A DNA stretch of 19,760 bases, taken from UBA2561 sp964577275 (GTDB taxonomy: Bacteria; Bacteroidota; Bacteroidia; Cytophagales; Thermoflexibacteraceae). The position numbers and the translations under genes were made by a program. Positions within the stretch are counted from its first letter, which is position 1; every line of letters starts with the position of its first letter. The stretch covers positions 1 through 19,760 of the forward strand of contig CAZNYR010000074.1 of NCBI GenBank assembly GCA_964577275.1, given 5' to 3'. The notes beneath the pieces were generated by a model, which did not search any database, was not told the origin of the DNA, and was given only the letters and a program-made list of their open reading frames with translations. Positions 6,238 to 15,285 of the stretch are shown here, one piece after another.

Positions 6238-9003
6238 ATGAAAAAAGCATTACTGTTTGGGTTGGTGCAAGTTTTTAGCTTGACCATTTTATTGGCGCAA
6301 ACCACCTTCAAAGGTAAAATAACGGATGAGGATAGCAAAGAACCTGTTATTGGCGTGAATATCAAGGTGTTGGAAACCTCGATAGGTGCGGTAACAGACG
6401 TAGATGGCAATTTCTCGTTTCAGGTTGAGGGCGAGGGTAGCAAAACCCTTGAGTTTTCGTTCATTGGCTATACTTCGCTGACCAAAGAAGTCGAATTGAC
6501 TGGCGGAGAAGTTGATTTGGGCGAAATTATCATGGCTTCCGAAGCCATTGGTTTGGAAGGCGTGGAAGTCATTGCTTCGGTAGCGATTGACCGCAAAACG
6601 CCCGTTGCCGTTTCAACGATTAAGGGTTCTGTGATTGCCGAACAAGTTGGTAATCAGGAGTTTCCAGAGATTTTGAATAATACGCCCTCGGTTTATGTAA
6701 CCAAAAGTGGTGGCGGATTTGGCGATTCTCGAATCAATGTTCGGGGTTTTGACCAACGAAATACTGCCGTAATGATTAACGGTGTGCCTGTTAATGACAT
6801 GGAAAACGGTTGGGTATATTGGTCAAACTGGGCTGGCTTGAGCGATGTAACTTCTCAAATGCAAGTGCAACGAGGATTAGGAGCTTCTAAATTAGCGGTG
6901 GCTTCGGTTGGCGGTTCGATTAATATTATTACCAATGCTACGGACTTGAAAAAAGGCGGCGCAGTTGGCGTAAGTGTCGGAAATGACGGCTATCAGAAAT
7001 ATAGCTTGGTCGGCTCGACTGGCTTAACCAAAAGTGGTTTTGCCGCTACGGTACAATTAACGCATACTGCAGGCGATGGCTATGTCGATGGCACGAAATT
7101 CCGAGCCTATTCTTATTTCTTATCGTTAAGTCAAAAACTCGGAAACCACTTATTTTCAGTAACTTATCTTGGCGCACCGCAATGGCATCACCAACGTACT
7201 GTCGGTAGTTTTGATGGTGTTACGCTCCGAAGTTACGTAGATCCTGACAATACAGGCGAAAAATTGACCAATATGGGTATCCGATTTAATCATAATTACG
7301 GAACATTAAACGGAGAAGAATTTTCGTGGAGACGTAATTTTTATCACAAACCCAAAGGATTTGTAAACCATTATTGGACAATCTCCGAAAAAACAGAATT
7401 AAGCACTTCGGCTTATATTTCCACAGGACGAGGTGGCGGAACAGGACCTCGAGGACGACTCCGAACGGCAGGAAGTATTTTTGATACTGACTCGCGATTG
7501 CGTGATGAAAACGGACAAGTCCGATTCGATGACATCGTCAAATATAATCAAGGACAAAATGTAGAACCTGATTTGTGGGGCGTAAAACAGCAATTCAACG
7601 GGCAATATGCTACCACATCGGACGGACGCTATTATTTTGCCGATGGCTCAAATAGCACGGCAACAAGTGGCTTAATCAGACGGGCTTCGATGAACTCGCA
7701 TAACTGGTATGGTGTTTTATCTACTTTGACCAGCGAATTGAGCGATAAATTGACCTTAGTGGCGGGTATTGACGGACGATATTATCGAGGCATTCACTAT
7801 CGCCGATTAGACCATTTATTAGGAAATGATGCCTACATCGCTCGTGGCGATAAGAATAATCCCGAAAATTATATTACCAAAACGACACCTTCGGATTTTG
7901 GTTCATTTGCCGATAATGATTACCAAAATACTGGAAATCAAGGAACTAACATCCTGAATTATTACAATGATGGATTAGTTCAATGGTTGGGCTTATTTAC
8001 GCAACTTGAATATTCGACCGATAACCTGACGTGGTTTGCTTCGCTTTCTGGCTCAAATCAGGGCTTCAAACGAATTGATTATTTCAATTATGCGCCCGGT
8101 GAGCAAGAGTCTGAATGGCAGAACTTTATGGGTGGAACTATCAAAACAGGCTTGAACTACAATATCAACGATAATCATAATGTTTTCGGGAACGTAGGCT
8201 ATTTTTCTCGACAGCCTATTTTTGATAATGTCTTCATTAATTTCCGAAATGACATAAATCCTGACATTGAAAATCAGGCAATTACAGCTTTTGAATTAGG
8301 CTACGGCTACCGAAGTGCCAAATTCAATGCGAATGTAAACTTGTATAGCACCACTTGGGCAAATCGACAATTTGACCGCACACAACAAAATGCTGCCAAT
8401 CAGGACATTAATTATTTGTTCCGTAATGTCGCTGAAACGCATCGAGGCATCGAAATCGAAGCCAATTATAATCCTACCAACAAATTACGCATCAACGGCA
8501 TGATTTCTTTGGGCGATTGGTTTTATAACAATAACTTCACGGCAACAGGCACAAACTTAGATACACAACAATCCGAAGGCGAATTGACGATTTTTGCCAA
8601 AGGACTCGAAGTAGGCGATGCCGCCCAAACGACCATGAGTCTGGGAGCTAACTACGAGATTACCAAAGGGTTACGACTCAACTTGAACTGGAGATATGCC
8701 GACCGATTATTTGCTCAATATGACGTAAACGAACGCCAATTCTTGCAAGAAGGTGGCAAAATCGCACAATTACCAAGCTATTCTTTGATGGATGCGGGCT
8801 TGTATTATACCCTCAAATTGAAGAATAAAAGCTCGGTTAATTTCCAATTCAATATGAATAATATCTTGGATGAAATTTATGTCGCCGAATTGGACACCAA
8901 TATTTTGGACGACCCAAGCACGCCAAGAAATGAATTTTACGATAACCGAGGATTTTATGGTTTCGGACGAACTTGGAACTTTGGCGTAAAATTCAAATTC
9001 TAA
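6238..9003 (+). CDS. TonB-dependent outer-membrane receptor with carboxypeptidase-regulatory-like N-terminal domain
   Basis: 921 residues from the ATG at 6238. A signal peptide (1-21, ending LLAQ) leads into a carboxypeptidase-regulatory-like beta domain (about 22-110, with GKITDEDSKEPVIGVNIKVL and VTDVDGNFSF). A TonB plug follows (about 120-235, with RINVRGFDQRNTAVMINGVP and VASVGGSINIIT), then a large beta barrel ending in the aromatic GRTWNFGVKFKF, as expected for barrel assembly. It would import a bulky ligand across the outer membrane using TonB/ExbBD energy. No SusD partner follows, so a polysaccharide-utilisation (SusC) role is unlikely; an iron complex, vitamin or peptide is possible, and the substrate cannot be told. 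The start was chosen because the signal peptide begins there and a promoter lies just upstream. A terminator follows 27 bp after the stop. Confidence 0.92.
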   Translation: MKKALLFGLVQVFSLTILLAQTTFKGKITDEDSKEPVIGVNIKVLETSIGAVTDVDGNFSFQVEGEGSKTLEFSFIGYTSLTKEVELTGGEVDLGEIIMASEAIGLEGVEVIASVAIDRKTPVAVSTIKGSVIAEQVGNQEFPEILNNTPSVYVTKSGGGFGDSRINVRGFDQRNTAVMINGVPVNDMENGWVYWSNWAGLSDVTSQMQVQRGLGASKLAVASVGGSINIITNATDLKKGGAVGVSVGNDGYQKYSLVGSTGLTKSGFAATVQLTHTAGDGYVDGTKFRAYSYFLSLSQKLGNHLFSVTYLGAPQWHHQRTVGSFDGVTLRSYVDPDNTGEKLTNMGIRFNHNYGTLNGEEFSWRRNFYHKPKGFVNHYWTISEKTELSTSAYISTGRGGGTGPRGRLRTAGSIFDTDSRLRDENGQVRFDDIVKYNQGQNVEPDLWGVKQQFNGQYATTSDGRYYFADGSNSTATSGLIRRASMNSHNWYGVLSTLTSELSDKLTLVAGIDGRYYRGIHYRRLDHLLGNDAYIARGDKNNPENYITKTTPSDFGSFADNDYQNTGNQGTNILNYYNDGLVQWLGLFTQLEYSTDNLTWFASLSGSNQGFKRIDYFNYAPGEQESEWQNFMGGTIKTGLNYNINDNHNVFGNVGYFSRQPIFDNVFINFRNDINPDIENQAITAFELGYGYRSAKFNANVNLYSTTWANRQFDRTQQNAANQDINYLFRNVAETHRGIEIEANYNPTNKLRINGMISLGDWFYNNNFTATGTNLDTQQSEGELTIFAKGLEVGDAAQTTMSLGANYEITKGLRLNLNWRYADRLFAQYDVNERQFLQEGGKIAQLPSYSLMDAGLYYTLKLKNKSSVNFQFNMNNILDEIYVAELDTNILDDPSTPRNEFYDNRGFYGFGRTWNFGVKFKF

Positions 9004-9030
9004 GTCTGAAATAAACCTTCCAAACTTCGC

Positions 9031-9064
9031 AAAAGCCGATGAATTAAACTTTTCATCGGCTTTT
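9031..9064. terminator. Bidirectional intrinsic terminator
   Basis: A perfect 13-bp stem: AAAAGCCGATGAA (9031-9043) and TTCATCGGCTTTT (9052-9064) with an 8-nt loop. The stem is A-flanked on the left and T-flanked on the right, so it works on both strands. It separates the plus-strand receptor from the convergent Rieske gene. Confidence 0.85.
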
Positions 9065-9217
9065 CTTTTGATGCTTTTTCAAGGTTTTGAAATGTTCAAT
9101 GAATTGTTCCAAAATTAATTTCAAATCAATCAATTTATAACGAAATATCAAAAATAAATCATAAAACTTACATTATATTTTATGCCTCATGTAATCTCAT
9201 TCAAAAAACTTTATCTA

Positions 9218-9553
9218 TCATTTTAAGCCTAAAAACAAACCCTCTTCCGTAATTTTTAATGGATAAATGAACAAATCAGGGCAATTTTTACCCGTCATTT
9301 CTTGTCCATTTCGTAAATTAAAGCGATAGAAGTGTAAAGGACAAATAATTTCGTCCAAGGTATTGAGCCAACCTTGATGTAAAGATTCGTGCTGATGCGG
9401 ACAATGGTTTTGAACCGCAAAAAAGCCTTTTTCGGTGCGTCCAAGACATATTTCGTGTTTGCCAGCCCGTAATAGAATAGTTTTTTGGAGCGATATTTTG
9501 AGATTGGCTTCTTCTAAAGAATCAAAAATTTTATACCATGTTATATTTTTCAT
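9218..9553 (-). CDS. Rieske [2Fe-2S] ferredoxin-like protein
   Basis: 111 residues without signal peptide or membrane helix, so a small cytoplasmic Rieske protein. The cluster motif is complete: C51-P-H53, 17 residues, C71-P-L-H74, where two Cys and two His hold the iron-sulfur cluster, in the context NHCPHQHESL and IICPLHFYRFNLRNG. Length and form match Rieske ferredoxins of the NirD or dioxygenase-ferredoxin type, which carry electrons to an oxygenase or reductase. No partner gene is adjacent, so the pathway is unknown. It stands alone between two convergent terminator regions. The ATG at 9553 is the only suitable start. Confidence 0.9.
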   Translation of the reverse strand: MKNITWYKIFDSLEEANLKISLQKTILLRAGKHEICLGRTEKGFFAVQNHCPHQHESLHQGWLNTLDEIICPLHFYRFNLRNGQEMTGKNCPDLFIYPLKITEEGLFLGLK

Positions 9554-9856
9554 AATAAATTCTATTTTTTTGTAATATTTTCTGTTGAATCCATCGAATT
9601 TGAGGCATGATTCAATTTTAGTATAAGTAAGTAATTATTGGTAAACGAATGTTTTTTTGATTTTTGCCAAAATCCTTTCCAAATACTACGAATTATCTCG
9701 AGTATCATACCGAAAACATCTCAACTTTTTCTACTGTTGCATCGTTTTGAAATTGTTTGGAAAACACCAAGAAAATCCATTATCGAGTAAATGATAAATT
9801 ACTGTGTGCTTTGGAACGCCTAAGCAAGATTTATCACACCAAAAACAGATAAAAGC
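9554..9856. other. Intergenic region before the 31-aa gene
   Basis: 303 bp between the divergent Rieske gene and the microprotein gene. It is AT-rich with no full TAnnTTTG match on either strand that I could find, no strong dyad, and no convincing coding frame. Confidence 0.4.
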
Positions 9857-9952
9857 ATGAAAGTTTATGAAGTTTTGCAAGCCATGAAGGTCGAATTGAT
9901 ATTATTGGCGGTTGCGGTGGCTCTCTTAATCGGGACATTTATCGGATTCTAA
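9857..9952 (+). CDS. 31-residue single-helix membrane microprotein
   Basis: The ATG at 9857 opens a 31-codon frame ending TAA at 9950-9952. The product starts MKVYEVLQAMKVE, followed by one hydrophobic segment (residues 14-31) that ends at the C-terminus. It would be a small inner-membrane protein with a short charged cytoplasmic N-terminus. The upstream bases ACAGATAAAAGC are A-rich, as usual at Bacteroidota starts. An intrinsic terminator begins 20 bp after the stop, so the frame is the only content of a short transcription unit. I recognise no family. It is too short for most gene callers, and chance cannot be excluded. Confidence 0.55.
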   Translation: MKVYEVLQAMKVELILLAVAVALLIGTFIGF

Positions 9953-9972
9953 CACTCAAAATTATATGAAAT

Positions 9973-10004
9973 GCCATCAGAATTTGTTTTGATGGCGTTT
10001 TTTT
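9973..10004 (+). terminator. Intrinsic terminator after the 31-aa gene
   Basis: GCCATCAGAA (9973-9982) pairs with TTTTGATGGC (9987-9996), ten pairs including one G-T, across loop TTTG. G and seven Ts follow. The T-run is only on the plus-strand side, so it serves rightward transcription. Confidence 0.85.
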
Positions 10005-10021
10005 GAGCCATTATTTTATTT

Positions 10022-10795
10022 TTATTGGACAACTTCATAATAGACATCGTACTCAAAAATATCAAAATCAAAAGTCTGTCGCAAAACCAACAAATCCGTA
10101 GAAATAAATAAAATATCTGCCGTCATTTGTCCGTTTTCGGTTTCGATAGTGAGGGTTGTTCCGCCTTCGTTGAGTGTCCAAGTGCCTGATTCTGAGGTTT
10201 CAAACTCACACAAATCATCGCCGACCAAATGCGTATATTTTCCCGTGCGATTGCCTTTATGAAAAATGAGTTCATCATCCAATAAACACAATAAATCCTC
10301 CGTATAATCCAATTCAAATAATTCGGCACGAGTCATGCGCCACGTTTTACCGCCCGCTTGGGTCAGGATTTCGCTCGTATTTTTATCGACAATCAAGGTA
10401 ATGGGCTGTAAAGAAAATGAACCTTCTGTACTTAATATTACGGTGGTCTTGCCTTCCAAATTGCTCAAACTGTCATTGAGTTTGGTATCGACAAAATATT
10501 CGCCAGCCGATAAGCCAAAAAACCGCACTCGTCCGTTTCGGTCGGTGTATTGGCTCTTTTGGTATGGATTAGTTTCGGCTTGCCAGTCGGTTTGATTATC
10601 ATAAATGGAAACCTGCACGCTATCTCTTAATTCAGATAATTTATCAATTACGTTCACTTCCAAGACGGCGGTTGGCTCAATTTCTTGGCATCCGAATGCC
10701 CCAAATCCAAGAGTTAACAAACTGATTATGAACAAATTAGATTGAGATTTATCCCGAAATCTGTTGAAAATTCGTATGTTCAATAATTTTATCAT
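10022..10795 (-). CDS. Lipocalin-like lipoprotein with N-terminal transthyretin-like domain
   Basis: 257 residues from the ATG at 10795. The signal has a long polar N-region, then LFIISLLTLGFGAFGC with a lipobox-like end at Cys36. A beta-rich segment (about 45-115, including YTDRNGRVRFFGLSAGEYFV) resembles carboxypeptidase-regulatory/prealbumin-like folds. The C-terminal part (about 143-257) has the lipocalin-like pattern of Bacteroidota surface lipoproteins: GGKTWRMTRAEL, SGTWTLNEGGTTLTIET and LLVLRQTFD. The ligand is unknown. The start overlaps the last 47 bp of the hybrid kinase gene, so it is probably translationally coupled to it. The frame is open further upstream to 10867, but that extension lies inside the kinase gene and has no signal character. 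Confidence 0.75.
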   Translation of the reverse strand: MIKLLNIRIFNRFRDKSQSNLFIISLLTLGFGAFGCQEIEPTAVLEVNVIDKLSELRDSVQVSIYDNQTDWQAETNPYQKSQYTDRNGRVRFFGLSAGEYFVDTKLNDSLSNLEGKTTVILSTEGSFSLQPITLIVDKNTSEILTQAGGKTWRMTRAELFELDYTEDLLCLLDDELIFHKGNRTGKYTHLVGDDLCEFETSESGTWTLNEGGTTLTIETENGQMTADILFISTDLLVLRQTFDFDIFEYDVYYEVVQ

Positions 10796-12434
10796 ATAAA
10801 TCGTCAGGTTCAAACGGTTTAACCACATAATCCGTGATGCCATTTTGTGTAATTTTATCTCGTTCACCAGCCAAAGTGGAGGCAGTCAAGGCAATGATAG
10901 GAATATTTTTATAATTACTGCCCTCTAATTCCCGAATTTTTTGGGAGGCATCATAACCATTCATAACAGGCATTTGAATATCCATCAAGACCAAATGATA
11001 GTGTTTTTCTTGTATCATCTGAAAGGCAATTTGTCCGTTATCCGCAAAATCGGGTTGGGCGTTCCATTTGGTCAAAAACTTTCGGACAAGCATTTTATTA
11101 ATTTTATTATCTTCGGCTACTAAAATTGATATTCCTTGTAAGTCCTTGATAATCTGGGATTTATAAATTTTATTACCGCCTATTTTATCACTTATCTCAA
11201 AAAACAAATTAAACTGAAATGTTGAGCCAATGCCCAATTCACTTTCGACCTGAATCTTGCCTCCGTGCAATTCTACCAATTCTTTAGAAATCGCTAATCC
11301 CAAACCCGTACCGCCATATTTTCGGGTCGTATCGCTGGAGGCTTGCGAAAAATTTTCAAAAATAGAGTCGATTTTATCCGCAGGGATTCCGATGCCCGTA
11401 TCCGAAACTTGGCAAATTATTTCGATACGATGCTCGGTTTTTGCACCCACCCGTACTTGTGTGATAACACTGCCTTTCTCCGTGAATTTCAGGGCATTAC
11501 CTAACAAATTGGTCATAATTTGACTAAACCGAACTTGGTCGCCCACCAGAAAATGCGGCACGTCCTCGGCACAATCCAAACGGAGAACTAATTTTTTGGC
11601 AGTGGCACGACTCTCGAACGTTTTATGAATTTCTTGGAGAACATACCGAATATTAAAATCTAATTTTTCTAATTCGATTTTGCCCGCATTAATCTTGGAA
11701 AAATCCAAAATATCATTTATCAATGCCAGTAAATGTCTGCCCGCAAATTGCAAGGATTGTACGTTTTCGGCTTGGTCTTCATCAAGTTCCGAATCTTTCA
11801 GCAATTCCGAAATACCGATAATTCCATTGAGTGGCGTTCGGATTTCGTGGCTCATGGTAGAGAGGAAAATTTCTTTTGCTCTGGAGGCTTCTTCGGCTTT
11901 TTGGCGGGCTTCTAAGGCTTGATTTTCGGCTTTTTTGCGCTCCTCGATTTCTTCATAAAGTTCTGATGTTCTGAATTTTACTTTACTTTCTAAAGACTCA
12001 TTCATCTGCCGAAGTTCTTTGATGAGGTCGAAGCGTTCCTGACGTAATTTGAAGATTTCAAGGGCTTGCTCAATACTGACCAGCACTTCAGGTTTTTTCC
12101 AAGGCTTGACCATATACCGAAAAATCCCACAATGATTCAGGGCGTGCATAATATCCGAAATATCACTATATCCCGTCAGTATCATGCGGATTTTATCCTC
12201 ATGTTTTGGCAAAATCGCTTCCAAGAACTCCACACCCGTCATCTGAGGCATCTTTTGGTCAGTAATAATTAACTGGATTTGGGAAGCATTCTCCTCCAAA
12301 ATTTGAATTGCCTCCTCGCCCGAAAGTGCCGTAAAAAGAAGATAATCTCGCTTGAAAGCTCGGCGGAAAATCCGCAAATTACTCTCCTCATCATCAACAT
12401 AAAGTATTCCGTATTTATTATTTCTGTTCTCCAT
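10749..12434 (-). CDS. Hybrid sensor histidine kinase/response regulator (REC-HisKA-HATPase-REC)
   Basis: 561 residues from the ATG at 12434, cytoplasmic with no membrane helix. An N-terminal receiver (about 7-125, phospho-acceptor D59 in IITDQKMPQMTG, GILYVDDEE near the start) leads into a coiled coil (about 125-190). The HisKA helix has H196 in STMSHEIRTPLNG. The HATPase (about 297-412) has its N box in NLLGNALKF and ATP-lid motifs DTGIGIP and GGTGLGLAIS. A second receiver (about 435-555) has D485 in VLMDIQMPVMNG and a switch Lys in VVKPF. Input probably arrives through phosphorylation of the first receiver; outputs are unknown. A -7 element at 12501-12508 would start transcription near 12494, so the in-frame ATG at 12503 cannot be the start; 12434 (or 12464) fits. 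It lies 87 bp after the S41 protease gene and overlaps the lipoprotein gene downstream. Confidence 0.9.
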   Translation of the reverse strand: MENRNNKYGILYVDDEESNLRIFRRAFKRDYLLFTALSGEEAIQILEENASQIQLIITDQKMPQMTGVEFLEAILPKHEDKIRMILTGYSDISDIMHALNHCGIFRYMVKPWKKPEVLVSIEQALEIFKLRQERFDLIKELRQMNESLESKVKFRTSELYEEIEERKKAENQALEARQKAEEASRAKEIFLSTMSHEIRTPLNGIIGISELLKDSELDEDQAENVQSLQFAGRHLLALINDILDFSKINAGKIELEKLDFNIRYVLQEIHKTFESRATAKKLVLRLDCAEDVPHFLVGDQVRFSQIMTNLLGNALKFTEKGSVITQVRVGAKTEHRIEIICQVSDTGIGIPADKIDSIFENFSQASSDTTRKYGGTGLGLAISKELVELHGGKIQVESELGIGSTFQFNLFFEISDKIGGNKIYKSQIIKDLQGISILVAEDNKINKMLVRKFLTKWNAQPDFADNGQIAFQMIQEKHYHLVLMDIQMPVMNGYDASQKIRELEGSNYKNIPIIALTASTLAGERDKITQNGITDYVVKPFEPDDLYDKIIEHTNFQQISG

Positions 12435-12500
12435 ATTCTGATGTTTCCCGATGTGGAATGTCATTTTCTGATGGTTTGTCTTAAATCCTAAATCAAGCCC

Positions 12501-12508
12501 CAAATTTA
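12501..12508 (-). promoter_or_regulatory. Candidate -7 element TAAATTTG of the hybrid kinase
   Basis: The minus strand reads TAAATTTG, a full TAnnTTTG match, in the gap between the S41 protease stop and the kinase start. It suggests the kinase and lipoprotein genes have their own promoter, with a leader of about 60 nt. No obvious -33. Confidence 0.45.
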
Positions 12509-12521
12509 TACGAAATAGCCT

Positions 12522-14147
12522 TTATTTTTTGGGATGTAATCCTTCGGCTTCATCAAATAGTTGCAAGGATTTTTGTAAGATAACATCTTCCGAAAGCAAT
12601 ACTTTATATAACCCTTCATTATGCCAGAACGATTTGGCTATCAGGGACTTTATCTGATTTTTCAAAAACTTTTCTGACTGCCCAAATTCAGTTTCTTGAT
12701 ACCGAACCCCAAGACTTTCGCCCATCCGAATCAGCTCATCAAGCATCGTTTGGTTTACCTCAAAATTGGCGCAAAACTCTTCGAGCGATTGCGCTTTCAG
12801 GGTTTCCTCGTGAGTATTCGTATAATTCAAGACAAATTCACGCACTAAATTTAAGCCGTATAATTTTTGAAGATAATTACTAAAAAAACTGGTATCCTGT
12901 GCCACAAAATAATCGGGCATCACGCCACCACCGCCGTACACTTCACGTCCAGAAGCGGTTTGATATTTTTGGGATTTATCAAACTTAATGCTATCCACAT
13001 GGAATAATTCTCCGCTTTGTGTGCGTTCATAATAATCCGCCGAATACTTATCCGATTTACCTTTCTCGTAAGGACGCTGAATCGAACGCCCGCTCGGAAT
13101 GTAATACCTTGAAATCGTGAGTCTTAGCTCCGAACCGTCATCCAATTCAATAGGTTTTTGAACCAATCCTTTGCCGAATGTTCTGCGCCCCACAATCAAC
13201 GCACGGTCATGGTCTTGCAACGCCCCCGATACGATTTCGGAAGCCGAAGCACTGCCTTCATTGACCAACACAATGAGCGTACCCTCCTCAAAATCACCTG
13301 CTTTCGTGGCTTTTGCCTCCTCATTGAAGCGTCTTTCTTTGCCTTTTGTATAAACAATGGTTTTATCATCTGACAAGAACTCATCAGCAATTTTGATGGC
13401 TGTTCCCATGTATCCTCCCGGATTATCTCGTAAATCCAGCACCAGCCGCCTCATGCCTTGCCCTTGTAAGTTTTTTAATTGCGTTTTAAACTCATCGTAA
13501 GTTTTTGCCCCAAACCGATTAATTTTAACATAACCCGTTGTTTTATCTATCATGAACCCTACATCCACCGTAAAAATCGGAATTTTATCTCGTTTGATAG
13601 TAAATTCGAGCAGTTCCTTAATGCCCCTTCGCATAACCGAAAGCACAACTTTTGTTCCTTTTTTGCCTTTTAAATACTTGAAAACCTGTTGAGTAGTCAG
13701 ATTAATGCCCGCAATATTTTTGCCATCCACTCGGATAATTTTATCGCCAGCCTTCAAGCCCACCTCTTCGGAGGGACCGCCAGTCAGGGGCGTTACTACA
13801 TAAAGCGTGTCCTGAAAAATGTTAAATTCGATGCCAATACCTTCAAAATTACCTTCCAAACCTTCGTTCGCTGCTTTAATTTCTTCAACAGGAATATAAC
13901 TCGTATGCGGGTCGAGTTCTTGAAGCATCTGACGGATAGCTTCTTCGGTCAATTTTTCGGTATCCACCGTATCGACATAATATTTATCCAAATAACTCAA
14001 TACATCCTTGATTTTGGAGGCGTTTTGGTCTATGTTTTTGTGGTTCGTTTGCCCGCCAAACATCTCCGCCCCAATCAAAATACCCGCACAAATCGACAAG
14101 CCAATAAACAAAGGCAATCGCATATAAAATTTTTTATTTCCTTCCAT
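12522..14147 (-). CDS. S41 family C-terminal processing protease (CtpA/Prc type)
   Basis: 541 residues from the ATG at 14147. One N-terminal membrane segment or uncleaved signal (about 11-28) places it in the periplasm. An N-terminal helical region with DKYYVDTVD and LDPHTSYIP is typical of the family. A PDZ domain (about 92-180, GIGIEF, GGPSEEVGLKAGDKIIRVDG) precedes the S41 protease core (about 190-375). The Ser-Lys dyad is S301 in GSASASEI and K326 in RTFGKGLVQ, 25 residues apart as in the D1-processing protease. A C-terminal domain of about 150 residues follows. Such enzymes cut periplasmic or outer-membrane proteins at their C-termini. An in-frame ATG at 14213 exists, but the ATG at 14147 puts the membrane segment where expected. 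Divergent from the GSCFA gene. Confidence 0.92.
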   Translation of the reverse strand: MEGNKKFYMRLPLFIGLSICAGILIGAEMFGGQTNHKNIDQNASKIKDVLSYLDKYYVDTVDTEKLTEEAIRQMLQELDPHTSYIPVEEIKAANEGLEGNFEGIGIEFNIFQDTLYVVTPLTGGPSEEVGLKAGDKIIRVDGKNIAGINLTTQQVFKYLKGKKGTKVVLSVMRRGIKELLEFTIKRDKIPIFTVDVGFMIDKTTGYVKINRFGAKTYDEFKTQLKNLQGQGMRRLVLDLRDNPGGYMGTAIKIADEFLSDDKTIVYTKGKERRFNEEAKATKAGDFEEGTLIVLVNEGSASASEIVSGALQDHDRALIVGRRTFGKGLVQKPIELDDGSELRLTISRYYIPSGRSIQRPYEKGKSDKYSADYYERTQSGELFHVDSIKFDKSQKYQTASGREVYGGGGVMPDYFVAQDTSFFSNYLQKLYGLNLVREFVLNYTNTHEETLKAQSLEEFCANFEVNQTMLDELIRMGESLGVRYQETEFGQSEKFLKNQIKSLIAKSFWHNEGLYKVLLSEDVILQKSLQLFDEAEGLHPKK

Positions 14148-14199
14148 TTTTGATACTGAATGGCTAAATACGTCATTTCTGAAAATCAATCCAAAACCG

Positions 14200-14207
14200 T
14201 ACATTTG
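14200..14207 (+). promoter_or_regulatory. Candidate -7 element TACATTTG of the GSCFA gene
   Basis: A full TAnnTTTG match on the plus strand in the divergent gap. Transcription would start near 14214, so the ATG at 14212 is upstream of the message and the start at 14284 (or 14278) is favoured. Confidence 0.5.
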
Positions 14208-14283
14208 GTACATGATTGCGCCAGAAACCTATTTGAAAATTGTCTTAACTAAATTGCTTATTTCAATCCCAAAAGTAATGAAA

Positions 14284-15285
14284 ATGTTTACGACTACCGT
14301 TGAACTACCACTTTTTTTGCAAAAAATTACCTTAAATACGCCGATTTTGTCCTTAGGGTCGTGTTTTGCGGATGCGATGGGGCAAAAATTGACCGAAAAT
14401 AAATTCCAAATCCAAAACAATCCGTTCGGGGTCATTTTTAATCCGATTTCAATTTATAAAATTTTAGAAATTTCTTTGAAAAATACAATTTTTGATGCAC
14501 AAAAAATTATCCAAAATCAAGAAATCTGGGCGCACTACGATGTCCATTCCAAGATGTCAGCCTTGTCAAAATCCCAACTCTTGGAAAACATCAAAATAGC
14601 CCAACATCAAATACAATTTTTTTTTGAAAAACCAGCCCAAAATCAAGCGCATCGCTTCTTGATTTTGACATTCGGAACGGCTTATGTGTATCGGCTTAAA
14701 TCGCAACGTTCGGTCGTGGCAAACTGCCATAAAATGCCTGCTACCCTTTTTGAGAAAACACTACTTTCGGTCGATGAAATTTGCACAAAATTTGACAAAA
14801 TTTACGCACTTTTAGAGCCACAAAACAGCACTATCATACTCACAGTCAGTCCGATACGTCATCTTCGTGAAACACTTCCTAATAATCAGGTCAGCAAATC
14901 AATTTTGCGAATTGCCTGCCACAAACTTCGCCAAAATTATGAAAATGTAGTCTATTTTCCGTCTTACGAAATAATGATGGATGAGCTTCGGGATTATCGT
15001 TTTTATGCCGCCGATTTGATTCATCCTAACGAAATGGCATTCGATTATATTTTTGACAAATTTTCGGGAATTGCCTTGACTAATTCGGCACAAGATTTTA
15101 TCAAAAAATGGGCGAAAATTCGCATGGCTTTAGCACATCGTCCACAATTTGAACACAGTATTTCCTATCAAAATTTATTAATAAAATTACTCGAAAAAGT
15201 ACAAAATATTACTGAAGTCAATGTAGAACAAGAACTGGCAGAAATTCAGCAGAAAATTCGAGAAATCCGACCAAACGCCAACTAA
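14284..15285 (+). CDS. GSCFA domain protein (SGNH-hydrolase-like)
   Basis: 333 residues, no signal peptide. It begins MFTTTVELPLF, the usual GSCFA start, then shows ILSLGSCFADAMGQKL, the motif that names the family, and NPFGVIFNPISI. Later family blocks are present: LTFGTAYVYRL, VVANCHKMPATLFEK, LTVSPIRHLRETLPNNQVSK and AADLIHPNEMAFDYI. The family is distantly related to SGNH esterases (Ser in GSC near the N-terminus, His in the DLIHPN block). Its substrate is not established; it may act on acylated sugars or cell-wall material. The ATG at 14278 two codons upstream is an equal alternative start. The stop overlaps the convergent gene by 4 bp. Confidence 0.88.
   Translation: MFTTTVELPLFLQKITLNTPILSLGSCFADAMGQKLTENKFQIQNNPFGVIFNPISIYKILEISLKNTIFDAQKIIQNQEIWAHYDVHSKMSALSKSQLLENIKIAQHQIQFFFEKPAQNQAHRFLILTFGTAYVYRLKSQRSVVANCHKMPATLFEKTLLSVDEICTKFDKIYALLEPQNSTIILTVSPIRHLRETLPNNQVSKSILRIACHKLRQNYENVVYFPSYEIMMDELRDYRFYAADLIHPNEMAFDYIFDKFSGIALTNSAQDFIKKWAKIRMALAHRPQFEHSISYQNLLIKLLEKVQNITEVNVEQELAEIQQKIREIRPNAN

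Noticed and set aside
6238..9003. SusC-type polysaccharide transporter assignment for the TonB receptor
   Set aside because: No SusD gene follows (a terminator comes at once), and the protein lacks the neighbourhood of a carbohydrate locus.
13196..13390. Alternative frames on both strands inside the S41 protease gene
   Set aside because: All overlap the catalytic core of the protease and have no signal, domain or start context of their own.
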